A stretch of DNA of 54,877 bases from an uncultured Lachnospiraceae bacterium (lineage in GTDB: Bacteria; Bacillota; Clostridia; Lachnospirales; Lachnospiraceae). The stretch is from assembly GCA_948470335.1 (NCBI GenBank), contig CAOKOL010000029.1, positions 1-54,877 of the forward strand, read 5' to 3'. The notes under the pieces were generated by a model. The model worked only from the letters and a program-made list of their open reading frames with translations, searched no databases and was not told the DNA's origin. Below are positions 25,704 to 35,216 of this stretch, piece by piece; within the stretch, counting starts at the first letter, position 1; every line of letters starts with the position of its first letter. The position numbers were made by a program, and so were the translations under genes.

Positions 25704-27107
25704 ATGCCAAAAGAGAAAAAGCAACTGTCCAAAGCACTGAAAACGTTCTTTGGCGTAGGCGATCTGGGATTTAACTGGATGACGAATATCGAGACATACT
25801 ATTTCGCCTACTTCCTGACGAACGTAGCCCAGTTCCCCTTGGCCATGGTTACCATGATCCAGACCATCGGCAGCATAATTGATGCCGCTCTTTCCTGGGT
25901 GTACGGCATTATGCTGAACAAAATCAAACCGCTGAAATGGGGACGCTATCGCTCCTGGCTGGCTGTTCTTCCGTGGGTGGTGCCTTTCCTGTATCTGTTG
26001 CAGTTCCGGGCATTCGGAAGCGGCATGGGCGCGGCGCTGATTATTATCTTCGGTACCGTATCCAGCCATATCGCATGGAATATTCCATATGTGGCAAACA
26101 TGGCTATGGTAAATGTGGCATCTGGCAGTGCTGACGACCGGAACGCCCTGAGCTCTGTCCGTACCCTCTGGACATATCTCGCCAGAATGTCCTATTCTTA
26201 TGTAGGCCCCGGACTGGTGGCGTTCTTTACCGCGAAGCTTTCCGAGCAGAACGCTTATGCCGCAACCGCATTTGCTCTGGGTGCCGCTATGGCCGTTCTG
26301 TACTTTACACATTTTGTGCTGTTCGCCGGCTATGAGGAAACCGGTGCGGAAGAAATCGCCAAACTGCAAAGACAAGCGGAGGAACAGCAGAAATCCGGTC
26401 AGAAAACCGCTGGCATCGGAGCCGCCATCGCTTCCAATCCGCAGATTCTCGGCGTTCTGGGCGCTTATTTGTTTTACATGATGTACAGCTTCTGTTATTC
26501 CGCTTTTGCCGTATATTACGGACAGTATATCGCACTGGATCCGGGATTTCTGACAAAATTCCTGCTGATTTCCAATATCACGGGCGTGATCGGTTCTGTC
26601 GTAAGCCGTAAGGCCGCACAGAAGCTTTCCTCCAAGGGTACGTTCCAGCTTGCTATGATGGGAATCGCCGTTCTCTATTTCTGCGCGTACATCATGAAAT
26701 CCAATCCGACCATCGTTATTATCCTGATATCAGTAGGCGGTTTCTTCGCGGCTTTCGCAACGGCCATGACCGTTCCCATGCTGGCAAACTGCTCCATCTA
26801 CAGTGAGTACAAGACCGGCGTTAACTGCACCGGCGCCGTGATGGGTTTCCTGAACGTTCCGATTAAGGTTGCCGTTATCACCCGCGGTCTTCTGATTTCC
26901 ACGGTTCTTGGCATCACCGGCTTCAACGCCAGCATCTCCGTAGAAGAAGCATCCGATGCGGTGAAAAACGGTATCGCAGTCGGATTTACCGTTATCCCGG
27001 CTATCCTTCTGGTGATCGGTTTCCTGATTATTACGTTCGGTTATCATATCAAAGAGTCCGATATCGAAACCTATTCTGCCGAGATCAAAGCACGCAAACA
27101 GGCATAA
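25704..27107 (+). CDS. GPH/MFS-type transporter, copy 2
   Basis: 467 residues, 12 predicted helices, clearly a paralogue of the transporter at 20145: shared N-terminus (KKQLSKALKTFFGVGDLGF), shared KWGRYRSWLAVLP loop and shared SEYKTGVNCTGAVMGF motif near the C-terminus. AAGGAGG is 10 bases before the ATG. Belongs to the glycoside-pentoside-hexuronide group of sodium or proton symporters by motif; actual substrate unknown. It is followed 49 bases later by a URO-D gene with its own AAGGAGG site, repeating the transporter/URO-D pairing seen at 19-21.5 kb. Confidence 0.85.
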   Translation: MPKEKKQLSKALKTFFGVGDLGFNWMTNIETYYFAYFLTNVAQFPLAMVTMIQTIGSIIDAALSWVYGIMLNKIKPLKWGRYRSWLAVLPWVVPFLYLLQFRAFGSGMGAALIIIFGTVSSHIAWNIPYVANMAMVNVASGSADDRNALSSVRTLWTYLARMSYSYVGPGLVAFFTAKLSEQNAYAATAFALGAAMAVLYFTHFVLFAGYEETGAEEIAKLQRQAEEQQKSGQKTAGIGAAIASNPQILGVLGAYLFYMMYSFCYSAFAVYYGQYIALDPGFLTKFLLISNITGVIGSVVSRKAAQKLSSKGTFQLAMMGIAVLYFCAYIMKSNPTIVIILISVGGFFAAFATAMTVPMLANCSIYSEYKTGVNCTGAVMGFLNVPIKVAVITRGLLISTVLGITGFNASISVEEASDAVKNGIAVGFTVIPAILLVIGFLIITFGYHIKESDIETYSAEIKARKQA

Positions 27108-27156
27108 GACAACATGTATACTATTCAATTACATTTATTTTAAGGAGGATCAAACT

Positions 27157-28197
27157 ATGTTGACAGCAAAAGAAAATCTCTTAGAATGCATCCGCGGAGG
27201 CAATCCTGACCGTTTCGTAAATCAGTATGAATTCATTAAGCTTCGCATGAATCCGTCCGGACTGCACAGCAAACGCCCGAAAAAAGGCGAAGCGGACTGC
27301 CAGAATGCCTGGGGCGTAACCTACAGCTTCCCGGAAAACGTACCCGCAGGCTTCCCGGTTCACACCCAGGAAAAGGTTGTTATCAAAGATATTGAGAACT
27401 GGAAAGAATATGTACATGCGCCTTCTCTTGATTTCCCCGAAGAAGAATGGGCCATGTTTAAAGAGCAGTATGACGCCATCGACGGCACGAAAGCGCTGAA
27501 AGCGGCTTTCGTTGCGCCCGGTCTGTTCGAGCAGTGCCACCACCTGGGAGAAATCTCCGCCACACTGATGAACCTTGCCATGTATCCGGACGAAATGCAT
27601 GACCTGATTCAATATCTGACCGAGTATGAGCTTCGTCTTGCGGAGCTGATCTGCGATAAACTGCATCCGGACACCCTGTTCCATCATGACGACTGGGGCG
27701 GACAGACCTCCACGTTCATGTCTCCGGCTATGTTTGAGGACTTCTTTGTAGGGCCTTATAAAGAGATTTACGGATATTACCACAGTCACGGCGTTGATCT
27801 CGTGATCCATCATTCCGACAGCTACGCCGCCACTTTCGTGCCTTCCATGATTGATATGGGCATCGACATCTGGCAGGGCTGCTTCTCTACCAATAACCCG
27901 CCGGAGCTGATTCAGAAATACGGCGGAAAGATCTCCTTCATGGGCGGCATTGAAAATATGCTTGTTGATTATGAAGGCTGGAACCGGGAAGCAATCCATG
28001 ACGTTGTATACAGAACGCTGGATGAATGCGGAAACAAATATTTTATTCCCTGTATCGCACAGGGCGGCCCCGGCTCCGTTTACAAGGGTGTGTACGCCAC
28101 GATGGGCGAGGAAATCGACCGTTACAATGTTGAAAAATTCGGCCACAGCCTGGATGAAATCAAGGCAAGCCGCTTAGAAGAAGAAATTATGTTCTAA
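27157..28197 (+). CDS. URO-D family protein (HSD variant)
   Basis: 346-residue URO-D-fold protein. N-terminal LTAKENLLECIRGGNPDRFV motif matches the other short members; central LFHHDDWGGQTSTFMS (about 170). At the expected zinc site it reads LVIHHSDSYAATF (about 218), so the Cys of His-x-Cys is Asp; the C-terminal segment is YFIPCIAQGGPGS, which has a Cys but in a different spacing. This suggests a changed or absent metal. It forms a two-gene operon with the transporter at 25704 and ends 11 bases inside the convergent DNA glycosylase gene; no separate terminator is visible between them. Confidence 0.82.
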   Translation: MLTAKENLLECIRGGNPDRFVNQYEFIKLRMNPSGLHSKRPKKGEADCQNAWGVTYSFPENVPAGFPVHTQEKVVIKDIENWKEYVHAPSLDFPEEEWAMFKEQYDAIDGTKALKAAFVAPGLFEQCHHLGEISATLMNLAMYPDEMHDLIQYLTEYELRLAELICDKLHPDTLFHHDDWGGQTSTFMSPAMFEDFFVGPYKEIYGYYHSHGVDLVIHHSDSYAATFVPSMIDMGIDIWQGCFSTNNPPELIQKYGGKISFMGGIENMLVDYEGWNREAIHDVVYRTLDECGNKYFIPCIAQGGPGSVYKGVYATMGEEIDRYNVEKFGHSLDEIKASRLEEEIMF

Positions 28198-28774
28198 GAA
28201 CTGCATTTCTCACCGCTTCCCACTGCTCCATCAGCCGCTCCAGCGAGCATGCGGCATTGGCCGGGCTGGTGGAGGGAAGACCGGTGATTTCCCTCCCTGT
28301 AATCTTCTGACAATATTTCTTATACAGGGCGCAGGCTTTCTGCCCGTTCCCGAAAATTTCCCTGATATCGGCCTGGGACAGCACCCGATTTAAATCCGCG
28401 GGCGTCACATTTTTAATGCTGCTGTCGCTGGAACCGATGATATCGCAGCTCTCAATCACGTCCCATATGGCAATCCGGTTGCGCAGAAGCATCTGCTTCT
28501 TTTCGTCGATGGTCCGGGGCGTTTCCTCCCCGCACAGCCCTGCCATCACATTCCAGAACCGGTTCTGAGGATGGTGGTAATAAAACATGCCCTCTCTGGA
28601 CTTCACGGAAGGGAATGTACCAAGAACCAGAACTCTGGATTCCTCATTGAATACCGGCTGAAAGGTGTGGCTTACATGGGTGTAGCGAGACTGATTGTCG
28701 GCTTTCTGTGTCTCTTTTTTCGGTTCTCTTTTCGTTTTCTGTGATTCTTTTTTCTCTGCTTTCATCCTTTGCAC
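28187..28774 (-). CDS. DNA-deoxyinosine (hypoxanthine) glycosylase, UDG superfamily
   Basis: A base-excision repair enzyme of the uracil-DNA glycosylase superfamily, most like the hypoxanthine-DNA glycosylase group (family 6). The motif VLGTFPSVKSREGMFYYHHP, followed by QNRFWNVMAGL, is the family signature, and LPSTSPANAACSL near the C-terminus is the minor-groove loop. The N-terminal 30 residues are Lys/Glu-rich and probably unstructured. The GTG start is 1 base after the parC stop, so translation is coupled to parC; an ATG lies three codons further in. Confidence 0.85.
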   Translation of the reverse strand: MQRMKAEKKESQKTKREPKKETQKADNQSRYTHVSHTFQPVFNEESRVLVLGTFPSVKSREGMFYYHHPQNRFWNVMAGLCGEETPRTIDEKKQMLLRNRIAIWDVIESCDIIGSSDSSIKNVTPADLNRVLSQADIREIFGNGQKACALYKKYCQKITGREITGLPSTSPANAACSLERLMEQWEAVRNAVLRT

Positions 28775-28775
28775 G

Positions 28776-31028
28776 TTATGCGCCGCTTCCCTTGCGCACC
28801 TTCGTCCCTTTCTGTCCTCTCGTCATCAGTTTCAGCTTATTCAGTTCCAGTTGACGGCCCTCATAAGAAATGGTTCCCCGGCTGTTTTCCCCGCCGAGCT
28901 GATACACGTTTTTAATCCGGTCGCTGTCTGCCAGCGCCATTCCCCGGACGCCGACGCTTCCTTTTTTATATACGTTCACTTCCTCCATCGGATACCGGAG
29001 GAAATAGCCCTCCTCCGACTGCAGCACAATCTGGCTGCCCTGTACCGGCTCCACGGTTCTGACGCGGTCGCCCTCACTCAGCTTCGTGGAAAGCACCGCC
29101 TTATTCGCCGTCTCGAACCCGGCGCCCTCCACCTGCTTTACATACCCTGCCTCCGTCACAAAGAGCAGCATAATCTGAGACACATGGCTGAAACAGTCCA
29201 CATAAAGGATATTCTCCTGTTTGGAATCATATTTGCTCAGATTATCCACCGGCACTCCCTTATCCTTCCATTTTAAATAGGGAATATCCAGCGCCTTCAC
29301 CTGATGCATCACGCCCCGGTCGGTAAACAGCAGAATCCTGTCCGTATTTTTACAGGAAAACAGCCACCGGTATTCCTGATCCAGCGTCTCCTTTGCCTTT
29401 TCATAGGAAGCAACGTCGCACACCTTTACATAACCGAAACGGTCCATGGAAAATACCACTTCCTGTTCCACGATTTCTTCCTTAACCGCCCTGGCTTCCT
29501 CCGCATCGGTAATCTCTGTCTTTCTGGGCTTGGAAAATTCTTTTTTGATGTTTTCCAAATCCTTGCGGATGGCGTTTTTCATGGCTGTTTTGCTGCCCAG
29601 CAGCTTTTCATACCGGGCAATGTTTTTCACCGTCTCCTCATGCTCCTTTTCCAGCGCCAGAATTTCCAGCCCGATCAGTTTGGAAAGGCGCAGATCCAGA
29701 ATGGCCTGAGCCTGCCGCTCCGTAAAGCGAAGCCCCTTCGCCTGTTTCTCCGATTTCGCCGAACGGAACTTCACATCGGCAGGCTGTCCCATCAGACAGG
29801 CCTTCGCCTGCTGCTGGGTCTTGCTGCCCCGGATAACCTCAATAATCAGGTCGATCAGATCCACCGCCCGGATCAGACCCTCCTGAATCTCCTGCCGCTG
29901 CCGCTCCTTTTCCAGCATATTCGTATATTTTCTGGTGTTGATTTCCATCTGAAACCGGAGACTGTGCTCCAGAATCTGTTTCAGACTCAGGGTTTCCGGC
30001 CTGCCGTCTACGATAGCCAGCATATTGACGCCGAAGGTGTCCTCCAGCTTTGTCTTTTTATACAGAAGGTTCTGAATCCGCTCGATGTCCGAGCCTTTTT
30101 TCAGCTCCAGCACGATTCGGATGCCCTCTTTTGCCGATTCGTTGGTAATGTCGGTGACTTCCGGAAGCTTCCTTGTTTCCACCAGATTGCCCACGTCAGC
30201 CAGAAACCGGTGAATCCCCTCTCCCACCATGGTATAGGGAATCTCCGTAATCACCAGCCGGTCTTTGTCCGTCTTCCGTTTTCCCGGCTCATAAACCACC
30301 CGGCCTCTCAGCTTCATCCGTCCCGCGCCCGTGGTATAAATATGCTCCAGATCCCTCTGATTAATCACGATGCCCCCCGTGGCAAAATCGGGACCCGGAA
30401 TATAGCCCATCAGCTCCCTGACGCTGATCTCCGGATTGTCGATCAGGGCGATCATGCCGTCGATGGATTCCGCCAGGTTATGAGAGGGGATATTGGTAGC
30501 CATTCCCACGGCGATTCCCTCCGCGCCGTTAATCAGCAGGTTGGGAATCCGCACCGGCAGCACCGCCGGCTCCCGCTCCGTCTCGTCGAAATTGGGGACG
30601 AAATCCACCACGTTTTTGTCCAGGTCCGCCAGATATACTTCTTCCGTCAGCCTGCGCAGCCTGGCCTCCGTATAACGCATGGCGGCGGAATCATCCCCCT
30701 CGATAGAACCGAAATTGCCGTGGGGCTCTGCCAGCGGTTCATTTTTCTTAAAATCCTGGGCCATTACCACCAGCGCGTCATAAACGGAAGAATCCCCGTG
30801 GGGATGGTATTTACCCATGGTATCGCCCACGATACGGGCACATTTCCTGTGGGGCCTGTCATGGCGCAGCCCCAGCTCATACATGGAATACAGGGTCCGC
30901 CGCTGCACCGGCTTTAAGCCGTCCCGCACGTCGGGGAGCGCCCTGGAGGTGATAACGCTCATGGAATAATCAATATAGGACTTCTGCATACAGTCCGAAT
31001 ACTCGGTTTCTAAAATATGATCTGACAT
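28776..31028 (-). CDS. parC: Topoisomerase IV subunit A (ParC-like)
   Basis: Type IIA topoisomerase A subunit, 750 residues from ATG 31028 (frame open to 31061). The breakage-reunion domain carries HPHGDSSVYDALVVMAQDF, where quinolone-relevant positions are Ser and Asp (unmutated state), and the active-site tyrosine in SAAMRYTEARL. The C-terminal beta-pinwheel has the repeats FGYVKVCDVASY and MHQVKALDIPYLKWKDKG but no GyrA-box (QRRGGKG-like) in the first blade. That absence favours topoisomerase IV over gyrase. It follows the B subunit by 107 bases. If the organism has no other gyrase the name would change. Confidence 0.85.
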   Translation of the reverse strand: MSDHILETEYSDCMQKSYIDYSMSVITSRALPDVRDGLKPVQRRTLYSMYELGLRHDRPHRKCARIVGDTMGKYHPHGDSSVYDALVVMAQDFKKNEPLAEPHGNFGSIEGDDSAAMRYTEARLRRLTEEVYLADLDKNVVDFVPNFDETEREPAVLPVRIPNLLINGAEGIAVGMATNIPSHNLAESIDGMIALIDNPEISVRELMGYIPGPDFATGGIVINQRDLEHIYTTGAGRMKLRGRVVYEPGKRKTDKDRLVITEIPYTMVGEGIHRFLADVGNLVETRKLPEVTDITNESAKEGIRIVLELKKGSDIERIQNLLYKKTKLEDTFGVNMLAIVDGRPETLSLKQILEHSLRFQMEINTRKYTNMLEKERQRQEIQEGLIRAVDLIDLIIEVIRGSKTQQQAKACLMGQPADVKFRSAKSEKQAKGLRFTERQAQAILDLRLSKLIGLEILALEKEHEETVKNIARYEKLLGSKTAMKNAIRKDLENIKKEFSKPRKTEITDAEEARAVKEEIVEQEVVFSMDRFGYVKVCDVASYEKAKETLDQEYRWLFSCKNTDRILLFTDRGVMHQVKALDIPYLKWKDKGVPVDNLSKYDSKQENILYVDCFSHVSQIMLLFVTEAGYVKQVEGAGFETANKAVLSTKLSEGDRVRTVEPVQGSQIVLQSEEGYFLRYPMEEVNVYKKGSVGVRGMALADSDRIKNVYQLGGENSRGTISYEGRQLELNKLKLMTRGQKGTKVRKGSGA

Positions 31029-31135
31029 CCATTCATCTCTTTCTGATAATCTGTTCCGCAAATAATTCCGGAAAAAAATCTTTTTTTCATTCTATGTTCA
31101 GTCAATCGTTTCTCATTTTCCTATTCCTGACCGGC

Positions 31136-33043
31136 TCAGGCGTCGATCTCCGCTTCTCTGGCATGGTCGTAAATAAACCGTTTTCTGGGCGATACCTCGC
31201 TGCCCATCAGCATCTCCGTCACCTGAGCCGCCCGGCGCATATCGTCAATCTCCACCCGCTTTAACACCCTGCTCTCCGGGTTCAGCGTCGTCTCCCAGAG
31301 CTGCTCCGCATCCATCTCGCCCAGGCCCTTATACCGCTGGAGGATAAAGTTTTTATGTTTTTTCCGGTACCGGTTCAGCGCTTCGTCATCGTACAGATAT
31401 TCCTCTGGCCCTTTTTTGGGAACCGCCTTGTATAAAGGCGGTGTGGCCAGATAGACATGCCCCTGCATAATCAGCTCCGGCATAAACCGGTAGAAAAAGG
31501 TAAGCAGCAGCGTACTGATATGGGCGCCGTCCACGTCGGCATCGGTCATAATGATGATTTTATCATATTTCAGTTTGCTGATATCAAAATCATTGCCGTA
31601 GCCTTCCGAGAAACCGCAGCCGAAAGCCTGAATCATGGACTTAATCTCCGCATTGGCCAACACCTTATCCATGGTCGCTTTCTCCACGTTCAGTATCTTG
31701 CCCCGGATCGGCAGGATGGCCTGAAACTTTCTGTCCCTGGCGGATTTGGCGGAGCCTCCCGCCGAATTTCCCTCCACGATAAAAATCTCGTTTTTGGAGG
31801 CATCCCGGCTTTCGCAGTTGGCCAGCTTGCCGTTCGCATCAAAAGAAAACTTCTGTTTCCCCAGCAGATTGCTTTTGGCTTTCATCTCCGACTTGCGGAT
31901 TTTGGCCGAAGTTTCGGCCTTGCCGAGAATCGTTTTTAACGTATCCAGATTTTTGTCAAAATACAGCGTCAGTTCTTCCCCCGCCACGCCGGCCACCGCC
32001 CGGGAGGCGTCCGCATTGCCCAGCTTGGTTTTCGTCTGCCCCTCGAACATCGGGTCCGGATGTCTGACGGATACCACGGCCGTCATGCCGCACCGGGTAT
32101 CAGGGCCGGTAAAATTCCCGTCTTTTTCCTTTAAAATGCCCAGTTCCTTGGCATAGGCGTTCATCAGCGCCGTAAATTTCCCTTTAAAACCGGTGAGATG
32201 GGTGCCGCCTTCTATGGTGTGGATGCTGTTGCAGTAGCCAAGAATCAGTTCCTCAAATCCTTCATGGAACTGAAAAGCCAGCTCCGTCTCCACATTTTCC
32301 TCCCGTCCCCGGACATAAACCACTTCCGTAACGGTTTCTTTGCCCTGGTTCAGTTTTTTAATATAGCCCGCAAGGCCCTCCGGCTCGTGGAATACCTCCG
32401 GTTCTTTCTCATCCCGCCGATTCTCGAAATGAATCGTCAGACCCGGATTTAAAAATGCCGTCTCATGCAGCCGCTCCCGCACCGCGTCGGCCTTAAAACG
32501 GATATGATCGAAAATCTGATCATCCGGTAAAAACCGAATCCGGGTGCCGGTGGTTTTTGTCTTTCCTGTCACCGGCAGCAGGCCCTCCTGCAGCTCTGTT
32601 GTGGGAATCCCCCGCTCATAGCTGTCCTCGTAAATTTTTCCGTCTTTGTGGACACATACCTTCATCCACTGGGAAAGGGCGTTTACCACCGAGGACCCTA
32701 CGCCATGAAGACCGCCGGAAACTTTGTAAACATCCTGGTCAAACTTTCCTCCGGCGTGGAGGGTGGTAAAAATCACCCGCTCCGCCGACATGCCTTTCTG
32801 ATGCATGTCTACCGGGATGCCCCGGCCATTGTCCGACACGGTGGCCGAACCGTCCTGCTCCAGCACCACCGTCACCTCGCTGCAGTGCCCGGCCAGGTGT
32901 TCGTCCACCGCATTGTCCACAATCTCATAAATCAGATGGTTCAGCCCCCGGCTGCCGGTGCTGCCGATATACATGCCCGGCCGGCGGCGCACCGCCTCCA
33001 AACCCTCCAGCACCATGATGGAGTCTGCGTTATATTTGCTCAT
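31136..33043 (-). CDS. parE: Topoisomerase IV subunit B (ParE-like)
   Basis: ATPase subunit of 635 residues. GHKL ATP-binding motifs: EIVDNAVDEHLAGH (about 40), VSDNGRGIPVD (about 71) and the GGLHGVGSSVVNALS lid (about 110). TOPRIM: VEGNSAGGSAKSARDRKFQA (about 425), DADVDGAHI (about 504). The canonical GyrB-type DSAGGSAK reads NSAGGSAK here. AAGAGG lies 8 bases before the ATG. Cotranscribed with the A subunit, it would relax and decatenate chromosomes at replication end. Confidence 0.85.
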   Translation of the reverse strand: MSKYNADSIMVLEGLEAVRRRPGMYIGSTGSRGLNHLIYEIVDNAVDEHLAGHCSEVTVVLEQDGSATVSDNGRGIPVDMHQKGMSAERVIFTTLHAGGKFDQDVYKVSGGLHGVGSSVVNALSQWMKVCVHKDGKIYEDSYERGIPTTELQEGLLPVTGKTKTTGTRIRFLPDDQIFDHIRFKADAVRERLHETAFLNPGLTIHFENRRDEKEPEVFHEPEGLAGYIKKLNQGKETVTEVVYVRGREENVETELAFQFHEGFEELILGYCNSIHTIEGGTHLTGFKGKFTALMNAYAKELGILKEKDGNFTGPDTRCGMTAVVSVRHPDPMFEGQTKTKLGNADASRAVAGVAGEELTLYFDKNLDTLKTILGKAETSAKIRKSEMKAKSNLLGKQKFSFDANGKLANCESRDASKNEIFIVEGNSAGGSAKSARDRKFQAILPIRGKILNVEKATMDKVLANAEIKSMIQAFGCGFSEGYGNDFDISKLKYDKIIIMTDADVDGAHISTLLLTFFYRFMPELIMQGHVYLATPPLYKAVPKKGPEEYLYDDEALNRYRKKHKNFILQRYKGLGEMDAEQLWETTLNPESRVLKRVEIDDMRRAAQVTEMLMGSEVSPRKRFIYDHAREAEIDA

Positions 33044-33129
33044 ATGTTATGCCTCTTTCTATGTAAAATCCTGAATTTATAATCTGATACTGCTGCCGTT
33101 ACATTTTTTGTATGGCACTCCGCCGGCGG

Positions 33130-33239
33130 CGCCCTTCCACAGCAGTTTCCCCCCTCGTTTCGTTTTGAAGTAGTCATGTATGGAAAATGACTTATCAGTC
33201 AAAAACGTCCCGGACGGGCTGCCATGGACAGGAAGGGCG
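33130..33239 (-). ncRNA. Structured leader or small RNA candidate upstream of parE
   Basis: The 440 bases upstream of parE contain no supported gene. Within them, CGCCCTTCC (33138-33130 reads as its complement) pairs with GGAAGGGCG at 33231-33239, closing a domain of 110 bases that contains two internal hairpins: CGTCC/GGACG near 33205-33216 and AGTCAT/ATGACT near 33175-33197. A GGCGGAG/CTCCGCC alternative pairing could compete with the closing stem. I do not recognise it as 6S, SRP, RNase P or a known riboswitch. A further small hairpin TGCC...GGCA lies near 33091-33116. The strand is given by the direction of parE. Confidence 0.4.
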
Positions 33240-33426
33240 GAGGTAAGTTCGTTGTTTCCTGCTCGTTTCTTCCTATTTATAAGAATGCTGTAAAAAAGCC
33301 CTGATTTACGATAAAACAGAATGTACGTTTGGAATTATAACAGATTGTGAAAGATTGGTCAAATAGAAATCGAAAGATGATGTGACAGATGGTGAAGTAT
33401 TAAGCGTTCAGCAAAGGTTTTAAATC

Positions 33427-33477
33427 AAAAAAGCCTTGCCGGAAAGGCGAACACTCATCTTCCTGCAAGGCTTTTTT
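33427..33477. terminator. Intrinsic terminator of the DUF1703 gene
   Basis: A perfect 13-base stem (AAAAAAGCCTTGC at 33427-33439 with its complement at 33465-33477) with a 25-base loop. The six-A/six-T ends make it functional on either strand. It follows the stop of the minus-strand gene ending at 33513 and shields parE from read-through. Confidence 0.8.
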
Positions 33478-33512
33478 AATATGATCAGATTATTTTGATT
33501 GCCGTGTATCTG

Positions 33513-35216
33513 CTATCCCCTTCCATATGCCATCCGGCAGGTCTTCCGATAACAGGCCAGGCCATACTGATGAATGGTCCGCATACCTTCCCGTTCCAGC
33601 TCTTTGGTATATCCGCGATCTCTGATCTGCTCCATCGCTTCATGGCAGGCTGCGTCAAACGCACCGTTTTCCGCATACTTTACTTCGACAACACAGCCTG
33701 TTTTTTCAGAAGGAACCATAATCAGGATATCCGCATAGCCTGTTCCCGACTCTGCATTAGACTTTACAACCCAGCTTTTCTCTGCTTTTAAAAGACCCAG
33801 CAGCATTCCGTGATAAAAAGTTTCTTTCAGATCTTTCCGCACTGCCGTGTCCCGGATGCTGATTGATTCGGACAGAAATGCATTAAATAATGTCTGGACC
33901 TGATCCACATCCCCGTTTCTGATCGATGCGCAGAATTGTTTCCACCGTTCCGTATCACCTGTCACCTTCATACGAAACCATGAACGAATCCTATCTTCAT
34001 AAATCCTGCGGATTTCCTTATTCGGAATTACCAGCCTGTGAATTCTGTCCTCCGGTTTCTTTGCATCGGTCAGATACCCCGTCGCAAAAAGGATACTCCA
34101 CAGATATGTTTGACGGATATTTGTATCCTTATTTTCAAGATCTTTATAAGTCAGCTCAGGAATAATCTCCTTTTCAACAGGTTCGCCGGAAATCAGCATC
34201 TCAATTTCAGTCTTTGTGATTTCCGTGGCATCCTCCAGAATATCCCTGACAATAGCATTACTGCTGCTGTTTTCCCAGTGCGGCTCCATCGGCGCATCCC
34301 TTGCATCCCTGAGTCTGCCACACTGTACAATCACATCCCAGGGACAATAGATATCCGCATCTCCAAAATGGTATCCGTCATACCATTCCTTCATATCCGG
34401 AAAGCGATCCTCCACGCCGTAATACTTTAACAGTTCTTTTACTTCACCATCCGTAAAGCCAAAGCACTCTCCATAACCCGGATCAGAAACCGAACATACA
34501 TTAAAATTGTTCAGCCCCGTAAAAATACTTTCCTTCGCAATTCTCAGACATCCGGTAAGCACTGCAAAATCCAGATGCGGATTCGTTTTAAGCGCCACAC
34601 TGAACATCGCACGGATATGCTCCGTCATCTCATCATAATAATTCTTTTGATAGGCTTTATCCAGCGGAACATCATACTCATCAATCAGAATAATTCCCGG
34701 CCGCCCATAATGCCTGTTCAGCATTTCTGAAAGAATACCCAGGCTTTCCTCCTGAACTTCTTCATCCAAATAGGGATCATAAAGCTCCTTTAAAGATGCC
34801 TTATCTACGTCCGTAAGCCGGTCGCTTTCTAAAAGATACTGATGCCTGCGGGCCTCTTTTTTTATGACTCTGGACATTTTTTTCAGTGCATCGGAATAAG
34901 AACTCCCCGCCACATCTTTCAGGCTGATCGAAATAACCGGATATTTCCCCATATGCTGTTCGCACAGATCCGCCCTTTTCGAAATTTGCAGCCCGTCAAA
35001 CAGGGAAGCGTCCGCCCCAATCTCGAAGAAAGATTTGAACATATCCATATTCAGGCTTTTCCCAAACCGCCGGGGCCGTGTAATAAGCGTTACAATTCCT
35101 TTTGTTTCTATGAAATCGGCAATAAAAGCCGTCTTATCCACGTAGTAATAATTTTTCCCCTTAAAGTCCCGAAAAAACTCTACTCCGATCGGGAGCGCCT
35201 TTTTTGTTTCAGCCAT
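33513..35216 (-). CDS. DUF1703 AAA-ATPase-like / PD-(D/E)XK nuclease-like protein
   Basis: 567 residues from ATG 35216 (AAGGGGA 9 bases upstream). N-terminal AAA-ATPase-like domain with the altered P-loop RPRRFGKSLNMDMF (about 40) and Walker B-like IILIDEYDVPL (about 195). The C-terminal domain contains GTGYADILIMVPSEKTGCVVEVKY (about 510-535), which carries the D...E-x-K of the PD-(D/E)XK nuclease fold. This family is abundant and often present in many copies in Bacteroides and Clostridia; its function is not established, with mobile-element or defence roles suggested. It is monocistronic, between parE and the glycan locus. Confidence 0.85.
   Translation of the reverse strand: MAETKKALPIGVEFFRDFKGKNYYYVDKTAFIADFIETKGIVTLITRPRRFGKSLNMDMFKSFFEIGADASLFDGLQISKRADLCEQHMGKYPVISISLKDVAGSSYSDALKKMSRVIKKEARRHQYLLESDRLTDVDKASLKELYDPYLDEEVQEESLGILSEMLNRHYGRPGIILIDEYDVPLDKAYQKNYYDEMTEHIRAMFSVALKTNPHLDFAVLTGCLRIAKESIFTGLNNFNVCSVSDPGYGECFGFTDGEVKELLKYYGVEDRFPDMKEWYDGYHFGDADIYCPWDVIVQCGRLRDARDAPMEPHWENSSSNAIVRDILEDATEITKTEIEMLISGEPVEKEIIPELTYKDLENKDTNIRQTYLWSILFATGYLTDAKKPEDRIHRLVIPNKEIRRIYEDRIRSWFRMKVTGDTERWKQFCASIRNGDVDQVQTLFNAFLSESISIRDTAVRKDLKETFYHGMLLGLLKAEKSWVVKSNAESGTGYADILIMVPSEKTGCVVEVKYAENGAFDAACHEAMEQIRDRGYTKELEREGMRTIHQYGLACYRKTCRMAYGRG

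Noticed and set aside
12246..28197. Calling the URO-D proteins HemE
   Set aside because: Multiple paralogues with transporters, no heme genes nearby, and His-x-Cys or variant sites unlike HemE.
29304..30917. 537-codon open frame opposite parC
   Set aside because: Antisense shadow of a conserved topoisomerase; the translated sequence has no recognisable domain.
28776..33043. Calling the topoisomerase pair gyrA/gyrB
   Set aside because: The A subunit lacks a QRRGGKG-like GyrA box in its C-terminal domain; ParC/ParE fits better, though confirmation needs the rest of the genome.
33044..33484. 6S RNA, SRP RNA or RNase P in the parE leader
   Set aside because: The conserved loops of these RNAs are absent; only a generic structured domain is supported.
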